From Segatella copri (lineage in GTDB: Bacteria; Bacteroidota; Bacteroidia; Bacteroidales; Bacteroidaceae): a stretch of DNA of 64,000 bases. Below, one piece after another: positions 51,742 through 61,618 of the stretch. Every line of letters starts with the position of its first letter. Within the stretch, counting starts at the first letter, position 1. The position numbers and the translations under genes were made by a program. Below the pieces are notes generated by a model that was given only the letters and a program-made list of their open reading frames with translations, did no database searches and was not told where the DNA came from. Location: assembly GCF_019249655.2 (NCBI RefSeq), contig NZ_CP137557.1:182001-246000 (forward strand), written 5' to 3'.

Positions 51742-53679
51742 TTAATACCCATAAGAATTACTCAACTTGCCCTGTGAATCGGCGATACTTGATGTAGCGA
51801 TAGGGAGTAGGTAGCGGTTCTTTACAGTTGTATTGAGATATGAACTGATGAATGGCAGTTTGCCTTTAAGGTTCTTCTGGTCCTTATCGGTTACCTCTGC
51901 ACCCCACCAGGTTACATTCTCGTAGCCGGCTGTATTCTCAGGAACTTCATACCAGCATACAGAATTCATATCAATCTTTTCATCTGTAGCAGTCTTGATG
52001 GTCTTGTAATAGAGCTTAGCAGGATACTCATTGATCTGAGCCTCATAGTCAGCCTTAAACTGGTCTATCTTCTTGCTCAGGAGGTTCCAGCGCTCCAACT
52101 CATATTTACGTACACACTCACCTGCAAACTCCCAGGCATTCTCGTCAACAATGGCATTGAAGAATGCATCCTTGTCAGAAGAAATTCCAGCTACGTATGC
52201 CTTGGCATCAGCCTTGTTGGCATCAGCGAAAGCACGCTCGTGTACCATGCCGAGAGCGTCACGGGCACTTAATCCGTTTACGCCACCTGTAGTAGCGTCA
52301 GGATTGCCGTTAAGCTCATTCATTACTTCAGCATACATCAGAAGAATCTGAGAGTAGCGCAGGGTAATGAAGTTGATACCTGTACATACCTTTTCTGTAC
52401 TTCCCAAGGCAGCCTGACGCCATTCCTCACTCATCTTACGGATATCCCACTTACCGCAGTAGATACCGAATGGTGCGTTCTTGTCGAATGACTCTTTCAT
52501 CACACCATCTGTCTCCTTCAGGGTGTAAGGAACACAGGTTATGTCACGACGCTGATCTTTGTGGTCGTATGACCAGAAGAGAGGAGCTGTCATCTTAACC
52601 TTACCAGATGAGTTACCCTTCTTACCATAGCGTGAAGAAGAACCATTAATGCGAACACCGATGGTATAGCCTAACTCACCACTTCTGTTAACGCCCAGTG
52701 CTACTTCGAAGAGATTCTCGTAGTACTTGTCATCAAGCTTGTTCTGGTTGATGAGATACCACTCGTTCTCATAGCTTGGGTTCAACTGGTGAATGCCCTT
52801 ACTGATGATTTCATTGAGATGAGTCTGTGCCAACTTATAATACTTGGTACGCTCAGCTGCACCTGGACGCTGTGTAGGATAGGTAGGGTCGCTGTTCTCT
52901 GTAGCAGTCTCATATCCGTCTTTCTGACTTTCGCGGATAGCCCATCCAGCACGCTGCAAGGCAATCTGTGCGAGCAAGCCATGAGCATAGCCCTTGGTGA
53001 TGCGCTCTGTGGTATATGAGTTCTCGCCTACCCAGCAAAGGTCTGGGATAGCTCGCTCCAACTCTACGATCATGCTGTCCATGATTTCATCACGGTCGGT
53101 CTTGCCTACGTAGATGTTGCTCAAGTCTGTCTTAGTTCCTTCCAACTTCATTGGCACGTCACCGAAGTTTCTTACCAGGTTGAAGTAGAGGAGTGCTCTT
53201 ACTGTGATAGCCTCAGCACGGTAGCGATGCATCAGTTTGATGTTGCTCTTGGTTTCATTGCCACTCTGTGTGTCGAAGTTGTTTACGAGCTCGATTACAT
53301 TGTTGCTGTATTCGATACCCTCGTAAAGCTTGTCCCAGCTGGTCTGAATCTTAGACCAGCTACCAGCTACCATGTTGAAGTTGCAGACACCACGCTCACT
53401 GTTGGTCTGTGAAGTGGTAGATGCGTCCTGACCATCTATCAGCTCAATATCTGAGTTGGTACCGAGGGTGATACCCATCAACTGTCCGTAGATACCCTCT
53501 TCTGTCAGTTCACCATATGCCTTGTTCAATACAAGACTAGTATAGTAAGGTGAAGTTGCTACCGCATCAGGAGTGTGCTCCGAAGGTGACTGCTGATCGA
53601 GGAAATCACTACATGATGTTGTTGTACCGAGCAACAATCCGCTTATCAATAATGCTTTAAAAATATTCTTATTCTTCAT
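51742..53679 (-). CDS. SusD/RagB-family lipoprotein
   Basis: A 645-residue SusD-like protein with a lipobox (TTSC, about residues 20-23). The N-terminal helical TPR region (YNNVIELVNNF), the ITKGYAHGLLAQIAL segment and the C-terminal FAGECVRKYELERWNLL region are typical. It forms the lid of the SusC transporter and binds oligosaccharide. The susC gene is 19 bp upstream. Length is at the upper end of the family. Confidence 0.96.
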   Translation of the reverse strand: MKNKNIFKALLISGLLLGTTTSCSDFLDQQSPSEHTPDAVATSPYYTSLVLNKAYGELTEEGIYGQLMGITLGTNSDIELIDGQDASTTSQTNSERGVCNFNMVAGSWSKIQTSWDKLYEGIEYSNNVIELVNNFDTQSGNETKSNIKLMHRYRAEAITVRALLYFNLVRNFGDVPMKLEGTKTDLSNIYVGKTDRDEIMDSMIVELERAIPDLCWVGENSYTTERITKGYAHGLLAQIALQRAGWAIRESQKDGYETATENSDPTYPTQRPGAAERTKYYKLAQTHLNEIISKGIHQLNPSYENEWYLINQNKLDDKYYENLFEVALGVNRSGELGYTIGVRINGSSSRYGKKGNSSGKVKMTAPLFWSYDHKDQRRDITCVPYTLKETDGVMKESFDKNAPFGIYCGKWDIRKMSEEWRQAALGSTEKVCTGINFITLRYSQILLMYAEVMNELNGNPDATTGGVNGLSARDALGMVHERAFADANKADAKAYVAGISSDKDAFFNAIVDENAWEFAGECVRKYELERWNLLSKKIDQFKADYEAQINEYPAKLYYKTIKTATDEKIDMNSVCWYEVPENTAGYENVTWWGAEVTDKDQKNLKGKLPFISSYLNTTVKNRYLLPIATSSIADSQGKLSNSYGY

Positions 53680-53698
53680 TGTTATATCCTCCCTTGAA

Positions 53699-56600
53699 TT
53701 AGAATGAAACGTTCATACCAAATACGAATGAGCGGCTCTTTGGATAAGCTGCATAGTCGATACCTGGGCACATTGGATTCTTCTTTGAACTTGTATCTGT
53801 CTCTGGATCTGAACCTGAGTAGCCTGTAATGGTTAACAGGTTATAGGCTGTTGCGTAGAAACGTACGTTGCTCAAGTTTACCTTCTTGATAAGGTACTTT
53901 GGCAAGGTATAACCCAATGTCAATGTCTGCAAACGGAGGAATGAACCATCCTCTACAGCATAGTCTGTGATTGACATGGTACCTGTTACACAAGGGTTGA
54001 ATACGCTTGCGTTGGCATTGATGGCATTCAGGGTGTTGTAGATATTCTCGATACCGCCATATTGAGCAATGACAGTTGAAGAAGGCTTTGTCAGGTTGAC
54101 ACCTGTGGCTGGATCAACGCATGTATAGCGGTTGATGAAGTCGTTGTTCAGGTTGTAGCCCTTGCGAGAACCCTGATAGAAGCTAGAAGCCAACTTGGTA
54201 CCATTCACAATCTTGTTGCCGAATGAGTAGTTGCAGAATACAGATGCATCGAAGCCATGGAAGGTTGCGTTGAAACCGAAACCACCTGTCCAAGGTGCGA
54301 TGGTGTTACCCAAGCGCTGCTTGATAGCCTTGCCGTTCTCGTCTGCCTCCAACTTGATGGCACCTGGAGCCAATGTTCCACCGATAGTACCTACGGTATT
54401 TGCGATGCTGGCATCTGCCAACTCCCATGCAGTACCGTTCCACTTCAGGTCGCCTGTGCCGGTCTCAGGGTTATAAACAGTATAGAAACCGTTCATCTTG
54501 TAACCCCAAACCTCACCGAGTCGGCCACCTTCTACGAGGCGGAAGTTCTGGTTGTCATTGCAGAGAGAACCTGCCCACTTATACTCCTGGAACTCAGCCT
54601 GGCTGTTCAGCTTGTCAATCTTGTTGCGGTTGTAAGAGATGTTGCCAGTGAAACCGAGTGTGAAGTCCTTCTTGTTGATGATATCAGCATTGATGGTGAA
54701 CTCGAAACCCTTGTTGGATGTCTGACCGAAGTTCTGATACTGGTAAGCATATCCCGAAATAGATGGGATGTTGGTCTGCATCAGCAAGTCCTTGGTTGTA
54801 TTCCAATAGAAGTCGATGGTACCATTGATTCGGCTGTTGAAGAAGCCGAAATCGAGACCGAGGTCACGGGTGATGGTTGTCTCCCACTTCAGGTTTGGAT
54901 TAGACAAAGTCTTGTGCTCCAGCATGGTAGTGAATTTACCATCGAAGAATGGCACCTTTGCTGTAGCATCAGACAATGAGTAAGTTGCATCAATCAAACC
55001 GCTCTTGATACGGTTGTTGCCAGCAGTACCATAAGAGAGACGGAACTTCAAGTTTGACAACCAGCTGGCTGTACTCTTCATGAACTCCTCCTCGCTTACA
55101 CGCCATGCGAAGGCTGCTGATGGGAAGTAACCCCAACGGTTGCCTGCAGCAAACTTAGAAGATGCATCGGCACGGAGTGTAGCAGTGAAGAGATACTTCT
55201 CTGCGTAAGAGTAGTTGATACGGCCGAAGTAAGACAAGAGGTTGTCCTTACGGCTGATGGTATTATCGTTAGGGAGAGCTGTACCAGCAGCCTGGTTAGC
55301 CAAAGCTTCCTTGATACCGAATGTAGTAGGGAAGGCTACGGTTGTTGATGTGTAGCTCTCATCCTGAGATGACGACCACTCCTGACCTACGAGTACATTG
55401 AGCTTGTCACCCTTCAGCAGGGCGTTCTTTGTATCGTATGTCAAGGTATTGGCATTACGCCAGTTCTTGTTGTCCTTGCGGATAATCTGAGTCTGTGGCT
55501 GACCAGAGTAACCGAACTTAGAGTTGCGTGATGCGTATGTACCCCAAGCCTGGTCTGTCTTCTCATAGCTCCAGGAGTAACCGAATTCAGAACGGAAGGT
55601 GATGCCCTTGAATGGCTTCCAGTTCAAGCCGGCATTGTAGTTCTGACGGAAACGGCGCTGCTGCTTGTAGGTGTCATCCATACGCTGTGTAGGACTAGCT
55701 TCTGTGCTGTTTGAGCTTTCATCATCGTCATCGCCGCTGATGAACAGAGGATCTACTGGGCGGAATGTAACAGTCTTGGCTACAATAGAGTTAGAGGCAT
55801 TGCTCTCGTTGGTGTCAGCACCAGAACCCAAACCGTTAATCTTGGTATAAGCCAATCGGGCATTGAAGTCCAATGTCAACCACTTGTTCAACTTGCTGTT
55901 GAGCTTAGCGTTGATATTGTCCTTGGTATAGTCAGATGACTTCATGATGCTCTTGTCATCAGTACGGGCATAGCTGATGTTGTACTTAGTCTCCTTGGTA
56001 CCACCATTTACAGCTACGTTGTAAATCTGCTGCAAGCCTGTGCGACCGAAGAGGTCGTCCTGCCAGTTGTTACCCTTTACAGACTTCCAGATTTCCATAT
56101 CATCGTAGTCACCATACTCAGTGTTACCTACTTCATACTGATAGAGAGCGTAGTTGTAAGGATCCATGACCTTGGTCTCCTTAGCTATCTTCTTGAAACC
56201 TAAAGATGCACCAAAGCTTACCTGAGTCTTACCCTCCTTACCACTCTTAGTAGTAACGATGATAACACCATTGGCACCACGTGCACCATAGATAGCTGTT
56301 GAAGAAGCATCCTTCAATACGTCGATAGTCTCGATTTCGCTTGGAGCGATATCGCTAATAGAACTTACAGGGAATCCGTCAACGATGTAGAGGGGAGAGT
56401 TATCCTGTGAAAGAGAACCACCACCGCGCACGCGGATCTTGATGTCTGCATCAGGCGAACCTTCTGTAGTTGTGATGTTTACACCGGCAAGCTTACCTGT
56501 CATGGCTTCGCCTACACTTGAGACAGGGATGTCTGCAAGCTCCTTGGAACCGATGGAAGCCACAGAACCAGTAAGGTCCTTCTTCTTCATCGTACCATAA

Positions 56601-56935
56601 CCGATTACAACCACATCATTGAGGGTGGTATTGTCATCCTCGAGCTTGATGTCAATCGTTTCTTTACCAGCAACGCTTACTTCCTTCGCTTTCATACCGA
56701 TGTATGAAATCTTCAGTTTCTTGCTTTTGCCTTTTAAGTTTACTGTGAAGTTACCGTCAATGTCGGTCACGCCACCATTGCCAGCTACACCTACCTCCAT
56801 GACAGATGCGCCGATGATTGGCTCGCCCGTATTGTCAGTAACAACTCCCTTTACCGTTTGCGCTGAGACGCTTGTTACCATGAACATGAGCGCACCTGCA
56901 AGCGCAATCTTTTTTCTGTTATAATTACCAGACAT
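53699..56935 (-). CDS. SusC/RagA-family TonB-linked outer-membrane transporter
   Basis: A 1078-residue SusC: signal peptide 1-25, a carboxypeptidase-D-like domain (GVVTDNTGEPIIGASV), a TonB-box-to-plug region (VVIGYGTMKKKDLTGSV, DVLKDASSTAIYGARGANGVI) and a 22-stranded barrel ending in an aromatic FVFGMNVSF. It imports pectin oligosaccharides with SusD. The leader is about 130 nt. Site B of the shared motif lies upstream. Confidence 0.97.
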   Translation of the reverse strand: MSGNYNRKKIALAGALMFMVTSVSAQTVKGVVTDNTGEPIIGASVMEVGVAGNGGVTDIDGNFTVNLKGKSKKLKISYIGMKAKEVSVAGKETIDIKLEDDNTTLNDVVVIGYGTMKKKDLTGSVASIGSKELADIPVSSVGEAMTGKLAGVNITTTEGSPDADIKIRVRGGGSLSQDNSPLYIVDGFPVSSISDIAPSEIETIDVLKDASSTAIYGARGANGVIIVTTKSGKEGKTQVSFGASLGFKKIAKETKVMDPYNYALYQYEVGNTEYGDYDDMEIWKSVKGNNWQDDLFGRTGLQQIYNVAVNGGTKETKYNISYARTDDKSIMKSSDYTKDNINAKLNSKLNKWLTLDFNARLAYTKINGLGSGADTNESNASNSIVAKTVTFRPVDPLFISGDDDDESSNSTEASPTQRMDDTYKQQRRFRQNYNAGLNWKPFKGITFRSEFGYSWSYEKTDQAWGTYASRNSKFGYSGQPQTQIIRKDNKNWRNANTLTYDTKNALLKGDKLNVLVGQEWSSSQDESYTSTTVAFPTTFGIKEALANQAAGTALPNDNTISRKDNLLSYFGRINYSYAEKYLFTATLRADASSKFAAGNRWGYFPSAAFAWRVSEEEFMKSTASWLSNLKFRLSYGTAGNNRIKSGLIDATYSLSDATAKVPFFDGKFTTMLEHKTLSNPNLKWETTITRDLGLDFGFFNSRINGTIDFYWNTTKDLLMQTNIPSISGYAYQYQNFGQTSNKGFEFTINADIINKKDFTLGFTGNISYNRNKIDKLNSQAEFQEYKWAGSLCNDNQNFRLVEGGRLGEVWGYKMNGFYTVYNPETGTGDLKWNGTAWELADASIANTVGTIGGTLAPGAIKLEADENGKAIKQRLGNTIAPWTGGFGFNATFHGFDASVFCNYSFGNKIVNGTKLASSFYQGSRKGYNLNNDFINRYTCVDPATGVNLTKPSSTVIAQYGGIENIYNTLNAINANASVFNPCVTGTMSITDYAVEDGSFLRLQTLTLGYTLPKYLIKKVNLSNVRFYATAYNLLTITGYSGSDPETDTSSKKNPMCPGIDYAAYPKSRSFVFGMNVSF

Positions 56936-57074
56936 ACACTTATAAGGTTAGATTATACTTATTAAAAATTTGTTTCTTAATCTCGATTTATACATTTAAG
57001 TAGATTAAAACTACTATGCAAAAAATGTCTGCCTTTGTGGCATCGATTCATGCACGGGTTATTATTTACGTGTG

Positions 57075-57082
57075 CAAATTTA
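57075..57082 (-). promoter_or_regulatory. -7 box of the susC operon
   Basis: TAAATTTG on the minus strand, no clear -33. The leader to the susC start is about 135 nt. The 336-bp gap (56936-57271) holds this promoter, site B and the CE8 terminator, and no gene. Confidence 0.65.
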
Positions 57083-57124
57083 GATAAAAAAAATGAATTA
57101 CGTTGTATAAATCGGCGAAAAGAT

Positions 57125-57141
57125 TACGTAAACGTTTGCTA
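57125..57141 (-). promoter_or_regulatory. shared pectin-locus motif, site B
   Basis: TAGCAAACGTTTACGTA on the minus strand. Its centre (57133.5) is 58.5 bp from the proximal end of the -7 box. It matches site C at 13 of 17 positions. Confidence 0.65.
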
Positions 57142-57164
57142 AAATGTGTATTTTAACATAAAAT

Positions 57165-57202
57165 CCCCTAAAGAATGCCTTTTCGGGGCTATTCTTTAGG
57201 GG
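57165..57202 (-). terminator. terminator of the CE8 gene
   Basis: A 12-bp perfect stem CCCCTAAAGAAT/ATTCTTTAGGGG with a 14-nt loop, followed by ATTTTAT on the minus strand. Confidence 0.82.
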
Positions 57203-57271
57203 ATGAAGGTTTCAGGATCTTACCTGAGATTTCTACATGTTTTCTTTCAGCTTTCCAGCTCTATGATGCGA

Positions 57272-60200
57272 TTATTTCACTACCATTTTGGTTGTCTCCT
57301 TGCTGCCGTCAGCCAGGGTCTTTACCACGATGTTGATGCCTTTCTGAAGACGGCTCTGCTGTGTGCCGCTTACAGAGAAGATGGCAGTCTTTACGGCTGC
57401 ACCGTTTTCTGTGGCAGCATGGATGTCTTTGATGCCTGTAGCTACAGATGTTACCTCGCCGAAGCCACCCATCTGGTTTGCAGCACGAACTGTGAATTTG
57501 CCAGTAGCACCTTCCAGGTCGAGGCTCTTTTCGCTGGTCAGAGCGAAGAACTCGCCATCCTTCAATACGATGTACATCTGTGCATCACCAGTCCATGAAA
57601 GTTTGCCGTCAACTTCTGTTGCTGCACCTGCGGTCTGCTGGGCAGCCAACTTAGCAGGTTCCCACTCGCCGAATACATTCTCCAGAGTGTAAGCTGCAGC
57701 TTCATCGGCAGTGAGGATGATGTTCTCCTCGTCCTTCAAAACCTTGCCGTCTGATGCCTTGAACACTACCTTCTTCTCTGCAGGAGAGAATACGTTGCCT
57801 TCTGCATCCTTCAATACGTCGAGGCGGAACTTGTCTGCCATCGCATCGCCCATGGCGTTGATGGTGAAGTAAGCATACTTCTTGTCGTCGTTCAGAATTT
57901 CATCCTTCTGGTTCACGGTTGTGTTGAGCCAGGTAAGGCGGGTGATGTTGTTCCATGAGCGTCCAAGGCTGAATGCCTTTGCCTTGTTCTCGATGGTGCA
58001 ATCCTTGAAGATGTAGCCCCATTCGCTCTTGCTGTTAGGAGCTGCAATCACATCCTCACCGTTCTTTTCGCCTTCCTTGCGACTCTCGTTTACGAAGAGT
58101 ACACGGTTGAAGTATACGTCGCCGCCACCACAAACATAGTCCACGGTGCCGTGAATCTCTGAATCCTCAAAGTAGAACTGGCCCTTGCCGTTTGGCTCAT
58201 TACTATAATAGGTGTCCTGGTAAGAGAGCATCTTCACGTTCTTGCAGATGGTCTGGGTACCCTTATCCTGGAGGCAGACTGCACGACCGGCTGAACCGCT
58301 CTTGTAATATTCCAGTGCATTCTGCAGGGTGATGTCCTGCATATAGAGGTTGTTACCTGTGTTGAGAAGAGTAGCGGTGGTACCGATTCCCTCGTTCTCT
58401 ACGGCAGGCTTGTTTACGATGATGGTCTTGTCCATGCTCTCACCGATGATGGAAATGTTGTTTCCGCTGATGTTGGTGAGACACTGGTCGCCCAGATTGT
58501 ATGTGCCGTTAGGCAGGAAGATGAACGAGCGGGCTGCATCGGCAGCAGCGTTGGCGCCGTTTACTACCTCCAGTGTGGTGATGAAGCTCTGTGCGTCACC
58601 AGCCTTCACGCTGTACCAGTTGCCGTTCTGTGCGAAGGCAGGCTCAGTCATGTTCACGATGCTGAGGTTGTGCAGATAAGCTGTGCCTTCGAATGAGAGG
58701 GTGTAGATGCCGCTCTCTGTTGATGGGTTCTGGAGAATGCCAGAGTTGCCGTCCTTGCTAGCCTTGGCGTCGATGCTTGCTACCTCATTGCCCTGAGGGT
58801 CTGAGAGGATGATCTTGCCTGAGCCTGAATACTGGCAGAGGGCCATCTTGATGTAACCCTTGCCGCCCATCAATACCTTCACCTTGCTGTCGGCATTGAA
58901 GGTCCAGCCGTGAGTAGCGTCGTGCCACTTGCCGCCTTCTACCTCGATAGCCTCGTGGTCGTTGATGTCGAAACCTTCCTTCTGCAGGTCGTAGTCATAG
59001 CGGGCTGTGCCGCTGGCTGTCTCGATATCTGTTACCAGAGCGTAGAGGGCTGCGTTCTCTGTGATGACAGAAGATGTTGTAAACTTCTGGCTGTCCTTCT
59101 TCTGGTCGCTAGCCCAGCCACGGAACTTCTTACCGTCGGCTACGGTTACCTTCTCGGTTGTACCATCCAGGAACTTCTCTATTTCTGCATCCTGCTCCAC
59201 AGCCTGTGTGCCGAGAACAGTCTTGCCATCTACATCATAATAGGTAAGGGTGAAGTCTGGCTTGAAACCTACGGTGAGTTCGTAGGTAGCCTCGTCGCCG
59301 TTTGCCTCTACCACGATGGTAGCCACGGTCTTCTGCTCAGCGCCTTCGCCAGTAGTAGCATAAGTAATGCTCTTGATGTTGCCGTTGTCTGCGGTGATTT
59401 CTGTCAGCGGGTTGGTCTCTGAAATGAGATTCGCCTTCTTTGAGATGAGCACGGTAGCCATCTGCTTGCCATCTGCACCCTCTGCAAAGAGGTCGGCTGC
59501 ATGATACTTCTCACCGTTCAGGAGGAAGCTGCCGAGCATAGGCGATTTGCTCATATCTACGTTGCCATAGATAGCGAGGTCGGTAACGTAAGCGTTTTGA
59601 CCGAGAGCAAAGTTCTCGAACTTAATCTGACAGTTGGTGCGGTTTACCTCGAGTGTCAGGTCCTCGCCCTTCGCATTTGCGATAGCTACATTGTGGATTG
59701 CTACCCAGTCTGCATCGCCGTCGCCCTTTACTGATACCTTGATACCACGCTTGCCACCTGTAGCAGCCTGGTGCAGGGTAATCTTAGTGATGCTAGCCAA
59801 TGGAGATGTTACTACGCTAGGTTCTGCAGCCTTGTATTCGCCAGTGTATTTGGCAGTCTGCATGAAACCGGTAATCTCTGGGAACTTAGCATTGGTACCT
59901 GCAGGATAAACACCCACACCATTGAATGTAAAGCTGAGTTCCTCCTTACTGTAGAGGGTCTTCACCTTTACCACCTCGTCGGTAGCCTTGGCACGATCGA
60001 TGGCCTCCCAGTTGGTGAAATCTGTAGAGTAGAGTGTCTTCTCCTGCAAGGCACTTGCCTGAACGAGCTTGATGCCGTAGAAGTAACCGTTCTCTGCTAC
60101 TTCAATCTGTACATAGCCCTGAGTAGCTTCATCTACAGTAGCGTTGTGCTCAATGATTTCATCAGCCGAAGTAGTTTCTCCGATGGTGAAGGTAGCACGA

Positions 60201-60517
60201 TACTTCTCGTTGCCATAGTTCATGATGCTAACGATGTCTCTGGATGATTTCACTGGAACCTTCAGGATGGTGCCCTTGTTAATCTGGGCATCTGCAGAGC
60301 GGCCCTTCAGCTTGCCGTTGGTTGCATCCACGGTCATTTCGATACCTTCCACGGTAGAGGCGATAGCGCTGACGCTCTTTTCCACCTGGATACTTTGGAT
60401 ACCTTTCGGCAAATTGGCTTTGAAATTCCATTCTGCCGTAACGTCTTGTGCTTTAGCTATGAAAGCAAAGACCATCATCAGGCATAGCAGCCCGAATCTT
60501 AGTAGATTTCTTTTCAT
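57272..60517 (-). CDS. secreted CE8 pectinesterase, multidomain
   Basis: A 1081-residue secreted enzyme. Signal peptide 1-23; an N-terminal beta-rich region of about 600 residues that begins with AEWNFKANLP; a CE8 beta-helix (about 660-930) with SYQDTYYSNEPNGKG, GTVDYVCGGGDVYF (catalytic aspartates) and LGRSWNN (arginine); then a short C-terminal domain ending in RLQKGINIVVKTLADGS. It removes methyl groups from pectin, preparing it for lyase and hydrolase. The promoter and site C are upstream. The long N-terminal part has no other named domain that I recognise. Confidence 0.92.
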   Translation of the reverse strand: MKRNLLRFGLLCLMMVFAFIAKAQDVTAEWNFKANLPKGIQSIQVEKSVSAIASTVEGIEMTVDATNGKLKGRSADAQINKGTILKVPVKSSRDIVSIMNYGNEKYRATFTIGETTSADEIIEHNATVDEATQGYVQIEVAENGYFYGIKLVQASALQEKTLYSTDFTNWEAIDRAKATDEVVKVKTLYSKEELSFTFNGVGVYPAGTNAKFPEITGFMQTAKYTGEYKAAEPSVVTSPLASITKITLHQAATGGKRGIKVSVKGDGDADWVAIHNVAIANAKGEDLTLEVNRTNCQIKFENFALGQNAYVTDLAIYGNVDMSKSPMLGSFLLNGEKYHAADLFAEGADGKQMATVLISKKANLISETNPLTEITADNGNIKSITYATTGEGAEQKTVATIVVEANGDEATYELTVGFKPDFTLTYYDVDGKTVLGTQAVEQDAEIEKFLDGTTEKVTVADGKKFRGWASDQKKDSQKFTTSSVITENAALYALVTDIETASGTARYDYDLQKEGFDINDHEAIEVEGGKWHDATHGWTFNADSKVKVLMGGKGYIKMALCQYSGSGKIILSDPQGNEVASIDAKASKDGNSGILQNPSTESGIYTLSFEGTAYLHNLSIVNMTEPAFAQNGNWYSVKAGDAQSFITTLEVVNGANAAADAARSFIFLPNGTYNLGDQCLTNISGNNISIIGESMDKTIIVNKPAVENEGIGTTATLLNTGNNLYMQDITLQNALEYYKSGSAGRAVCLQDKGTQTICKNVKMLSYQDTYYSNEPNGKGQFYFEDSEIHGTVDYVCGGGDVYFNRVLFVNESRKEGEKNGEDVIAAPNSKSEWGYIFKDCTIENKAKAFSLGRSWNNITRLTWLNTTVNQKDEILNDDKKYAYFTINAMGDAMADKFRLDVLKDAEGNVFSPAEKKVVFKASDGKVLKDEENIILTADEAAAYTLENVFGEWEPAKLAAQQTAGAATEVDGKLSWTGDAQMYIVLKDGEFFALTSEKSLDLEGATGKFTVRAANQMGGFGEVTSVATGIKDIHAATENGAAVKTAIFSVSGTQQSRLQKGINIVVKTLADGSKETTKMVVK

Positions 60518-60603
60518 CTGTTATATTCTTTTAGGTCTATTAAAAAATCTTGTTTATAAGTTGTGAACTTGTTTGTTAAGTTGTGAACTTGTTTATTCGG
60601 TGG

Positions 60604-60634
60604 CAAAAGTACGCATATTATTTGGGATAGACAA
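60604..60634 (-). promoter_or_regulatory. promoter of the CE8 gene
   Basis: Minus strand: -7 TACTTTTG (60604-60611) and TTG (60632-60634) at 20-bp spacing. The leader is about 80 nt. Confidence 0.7.
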
Positions 60635-60654
60635 GAGTTGGGGGGTGATACTTT

Positions 60655-60671
60655 CACGTAAACGTTTTCGC
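60655..60671 (-). promoter_or_regulatory. shared pectin-locus motif, site C
   Basis: GCGAAAACGTTTACGTG on the minus strand. Its centre (60663.5) is 59.5 bp from the proximal end of the CE8 -7 box. It also lies 67.5 bp from the plus-strand -7 box, so it may serve both genes. Confidence 0.65.
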
Positions 60672-60700
60672 AAAATCTCGGAGATTTTCAGTTCATTTTC

Positions 60701-60731
60701 TTGGTTAATGGCGAATAATTGATTACTTTTG
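60701..60731 (+). promoter_or_regulatory. promoter of the small secreted protein gene
   Basis: -33 TTGG (60701-60704), 19-bp spacer, -7 TACTTTTG (60724-60731). The leader is about 130 nt. Confidence 0.75.
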
Positions 60732-60764
60732 CTGCCGTAAACAATTACAAATTAATACTTAAAC

Positions 60765-60818
60765 GTACATACCTATTTTTAATTTAGATATTCATACCTA
60801 TTTTATATATAGATATTA
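60765..60818 (+). repeat. leader direct repeat
   Basis: ATACCTATTTT followed by TTAGATATT or TAGATATT occurs twice, about 22-24 bp apart, in the leader of the next gene. Confidence 0.6.
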
Positions 60819-60865
60819 CAAATTAAACAATAAAAACAATATAAACGACTTAAACTTTAAAAATT

Positions 60866-61528
60866 ATGAAGAAATTTTTTACTCTTATTGCAGCTGTCGC
60901 TATGGCAGCAAGTATGAACGCTCAGTCTGAGTGGAACTTTAGCAACTGGGATGCTAAAACATATTCAGAGACTTTTACCAAAGATGGATTGACTTTGAAT
61001 ATTAATAAGAATAGCAAGGGAGAGGATGCTCCTATGACTATTGATGGTAGTAAGAAGACTGTTGACGATGTTAAGTATACTCAGCGTCTTAAGTTGTCTG
61101 GTTCAGGTTCTGTTTCTGATTTAGAAAACTTGGTTCGAGTAGTATCGTTTGATGTAGAGGGACCTGGTGATATTTATGTTGTTGCTGCTCATGCAAGTAG
61201 CAGTGGTGATCCTAGAGTATTAAAGGTTGCTGCTGTTGTAGATAATGATATAACTCCTTTGGAAGATGTTTCCTTTGATGCAAGTGAAATCAAATCTTTC
61301 ACAGCGAACTATAATCAGAATAAAGCTGCAAAGATTTTGATTTATTCTGGAAAGAGCGGTATGAATATCTATGATATTAAGTTCACTCCTGCTAAGGTTT
61401 CTAACGGCATTTCTAACATAAACGTTGATTCTGCAAAGGCAGGCAAGACATACAACATGGCTGGTCAGCAGGTTTCTGGCTCTTTCAAGGGCTTGGTAAT
61501 CAAGAACGGCAAGAAGTTCGTGAAGTAA
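60866..61528 (+). CDS. small secreted lectin-like protein with C-terminal sorting domain
   Basis: A 220-residue secreted protein. Signal peptide 1-20 (ASMNAQ); one beta-sandwich-like domain (about 21-175) beginning SEWNFSNWDA and ending MNIYDIKFTPAK; then a type IX-like C-terminal domain (TYNMAGQQVSG, GLVIKNGKKFVK). A similar domain start (EWNF) and end (GIKL) occur in the N-terminal region of the CE8 enzyme and, from memory, on Prevotella pectate lyases. It has no catalytic motif, so a carbohydrate-binding role is a reasonable guess. It is divergent from the CE8 gene with site C between them. Confidence 0.7.
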   Translation: MKKFFTLIAAVAMAASMNAQSEWNFSNWDAKTYSETFTKDGLTLNINKNSKGEDAPMTIDGSKKTVDDVKYTQRLKLSGSGSVSDLENLVRVVSFDVEGPGDIYVVAAHASSSGDPRVLKVAAVVDNDITPLEDVSFDASEIKSFTANYNQNKAAKILIYSGKSGMNIYDIKFTPAKVSNGISNINVDSAKAGKTYNMAGQQVSGSFKGLVIKNGKKFVK

Positions 61529-61535
61529 TCTGATT

Positions 61536-61592
61536 ATACCAGAATTAATCAATAGTTAGACTTCATACCAAAATTAATCAATAGTTAGACTT
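61536..61592. repeat. 28-bp direct repeat
   Basis: ATACCARAATTAATCAATAG, extended to 28 bp, starts at 61536 and 61565, 29 bp apart, with one difference. It lies after the small secreted protein gene. Confidence 0.9.
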
Positions 61593-61618
61593 TTCAGGTT
61601 TAATCATATTGCAATAAA

